Origin: Nitrososphaerota archaeon
GTDB taxonomy: Archaea > Thermoproteota > EX4484-205 > JAAOZO01
Direction: 5' to 3'
Length of the DNA: 5,909 bases
Assembly (NCBI GenBank): GCA_011605715.1
Contig: JAAOZO010000022.1
Span: forward strand, 1 to 5,909
Below the pieces are notes generated by a model. That model made no database searches. It was not told where the DNA came from and saw only the letters and a list, made by a program, of their open reading frames with translations. Shown in pieces: positions 5,824 to 5,909 of the stretch. How positions within the stretch are numbered: the first letter of the stretch is position 1; every line of letters begins with the position of its first letter. Position numbers and translations under genes: made by a program.

Positions 5824-5909
5824 ATAAGGGGAACATTCAAAGTAAGAGCAAAAGTATGGAACTTTTATGAGAAATTAAGGGAAGCCGAAGTTGAGCTTAT
5901 TGTTGATAG
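5824..5909 (+). CDS. N-terminus of a probable retropepsin-like aspartic protease, cut by the window edge, start unclear
   Basis: From 5824 the frame reads (I)RGTFKVRAKVWNFYEKL followed by REAEVELIVD and an incomplete codon AG. The pattern 'GTF.V.AKVWN ... EVE.LVD' resembles, from memory, small archaeal clan-AA proteins of about 120-150 residues, where it runs into the active-site D-[ST]-G triplet; AGY here would give D-S. The frame has no ATG, GTG or TTG: upstream codons are TTT (5821) and a TGA stop (5818-5820). The start is therefore either the rare ATA at 5824, or TTG at 5817 with one G too many in the GGGG at 5828-5831, by sequencing error or true frameshift. Removing one G gives MIYKGTFKVRAKVW. 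Placement of the TATA box favours a start in this interval. Only about 28 codons are visible, so the family call is tentative. Confidence 0.45.
   Translation, partial: MRGTFKVRAKVWNFYEKLREAEVELIVD

Noticed and set aside
1..5909. CRISPR arrays, tRNA or rRNA genes, insertion sequences
   Set aside because: No spaced direct repeats, no cloverleaf or rRNA-like segments and no transposase or terminal repeats were found; almost all of the window is coding.

Overview
The window looks archaeal, probably from a thermophilic or anaerobic lineage; I cannot name the genus. The evidence is a ThiD-ThiN fusion (an archaeal solution to thiamine phosphate synthesis), TATA elements placed about 27-30 bp from start codons, first genes with no leader or ribosome binding site, Shine-Dalgarno sites only before downstream genes, heavy AGA/AGG use for arginine, and a surface phosphoesterase with many N-glycosylation sequons. 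Base composition is A+T-rich throughout (roughly 40% G+C by eye), with no abrupt change that would suggest recent transfer.

Layout. Positions 1-1479 (+) hold the 3' part of a secreted, C-terminally anchored metallophosphoesterase whose start lies left of the window. It converges on a two-gene minus-strand operon: thiC (3257-1968) followed by a small four-cysteine protein (1968-1486) whose start codon overlaps the thiC stop. A 60-bp intergenic region (3258-3317) separates thiC from the divergent plus-strand pair thiDN (3318-4679) and a PurM/HypE/ThiL-superfamily gene (4681-5760). The last 149 bases hold a TATA box and the first ~28 codons of what looks like a retropepsin-type aspartic protease relative, with no standard start codon in frame.

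How the genes work together. ThiC turns the purine intermediate AIR into HMP-P. ThiD phosphorylates it to HMP-PP, and ThiN joins it to thiazole phosphate to give thiamine phosphate. The last step, phosphorylation to thiamine diphosphate, is normally done by ThiL, a member of the same fold superfamily as the gene at 4681-5760. The small cysteine protein coupled to thiC is the least understood member and may serve the radical-SAM iron-sulfur chemistry of ThiC; that is inference.

The most striking non-coding structure is the thiC/thiDN divergent promoter. A self-complementary TATA box lies exactly midway between the two start codons and inside a perfect 22-bp palindrome made of two AAACATGTTT units, with a third degenerate unit toward thiC and a different inverted repeat touching the thiDN start. 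It reads as one shared, bidirectional promoter-operator for a thiamine repressor.
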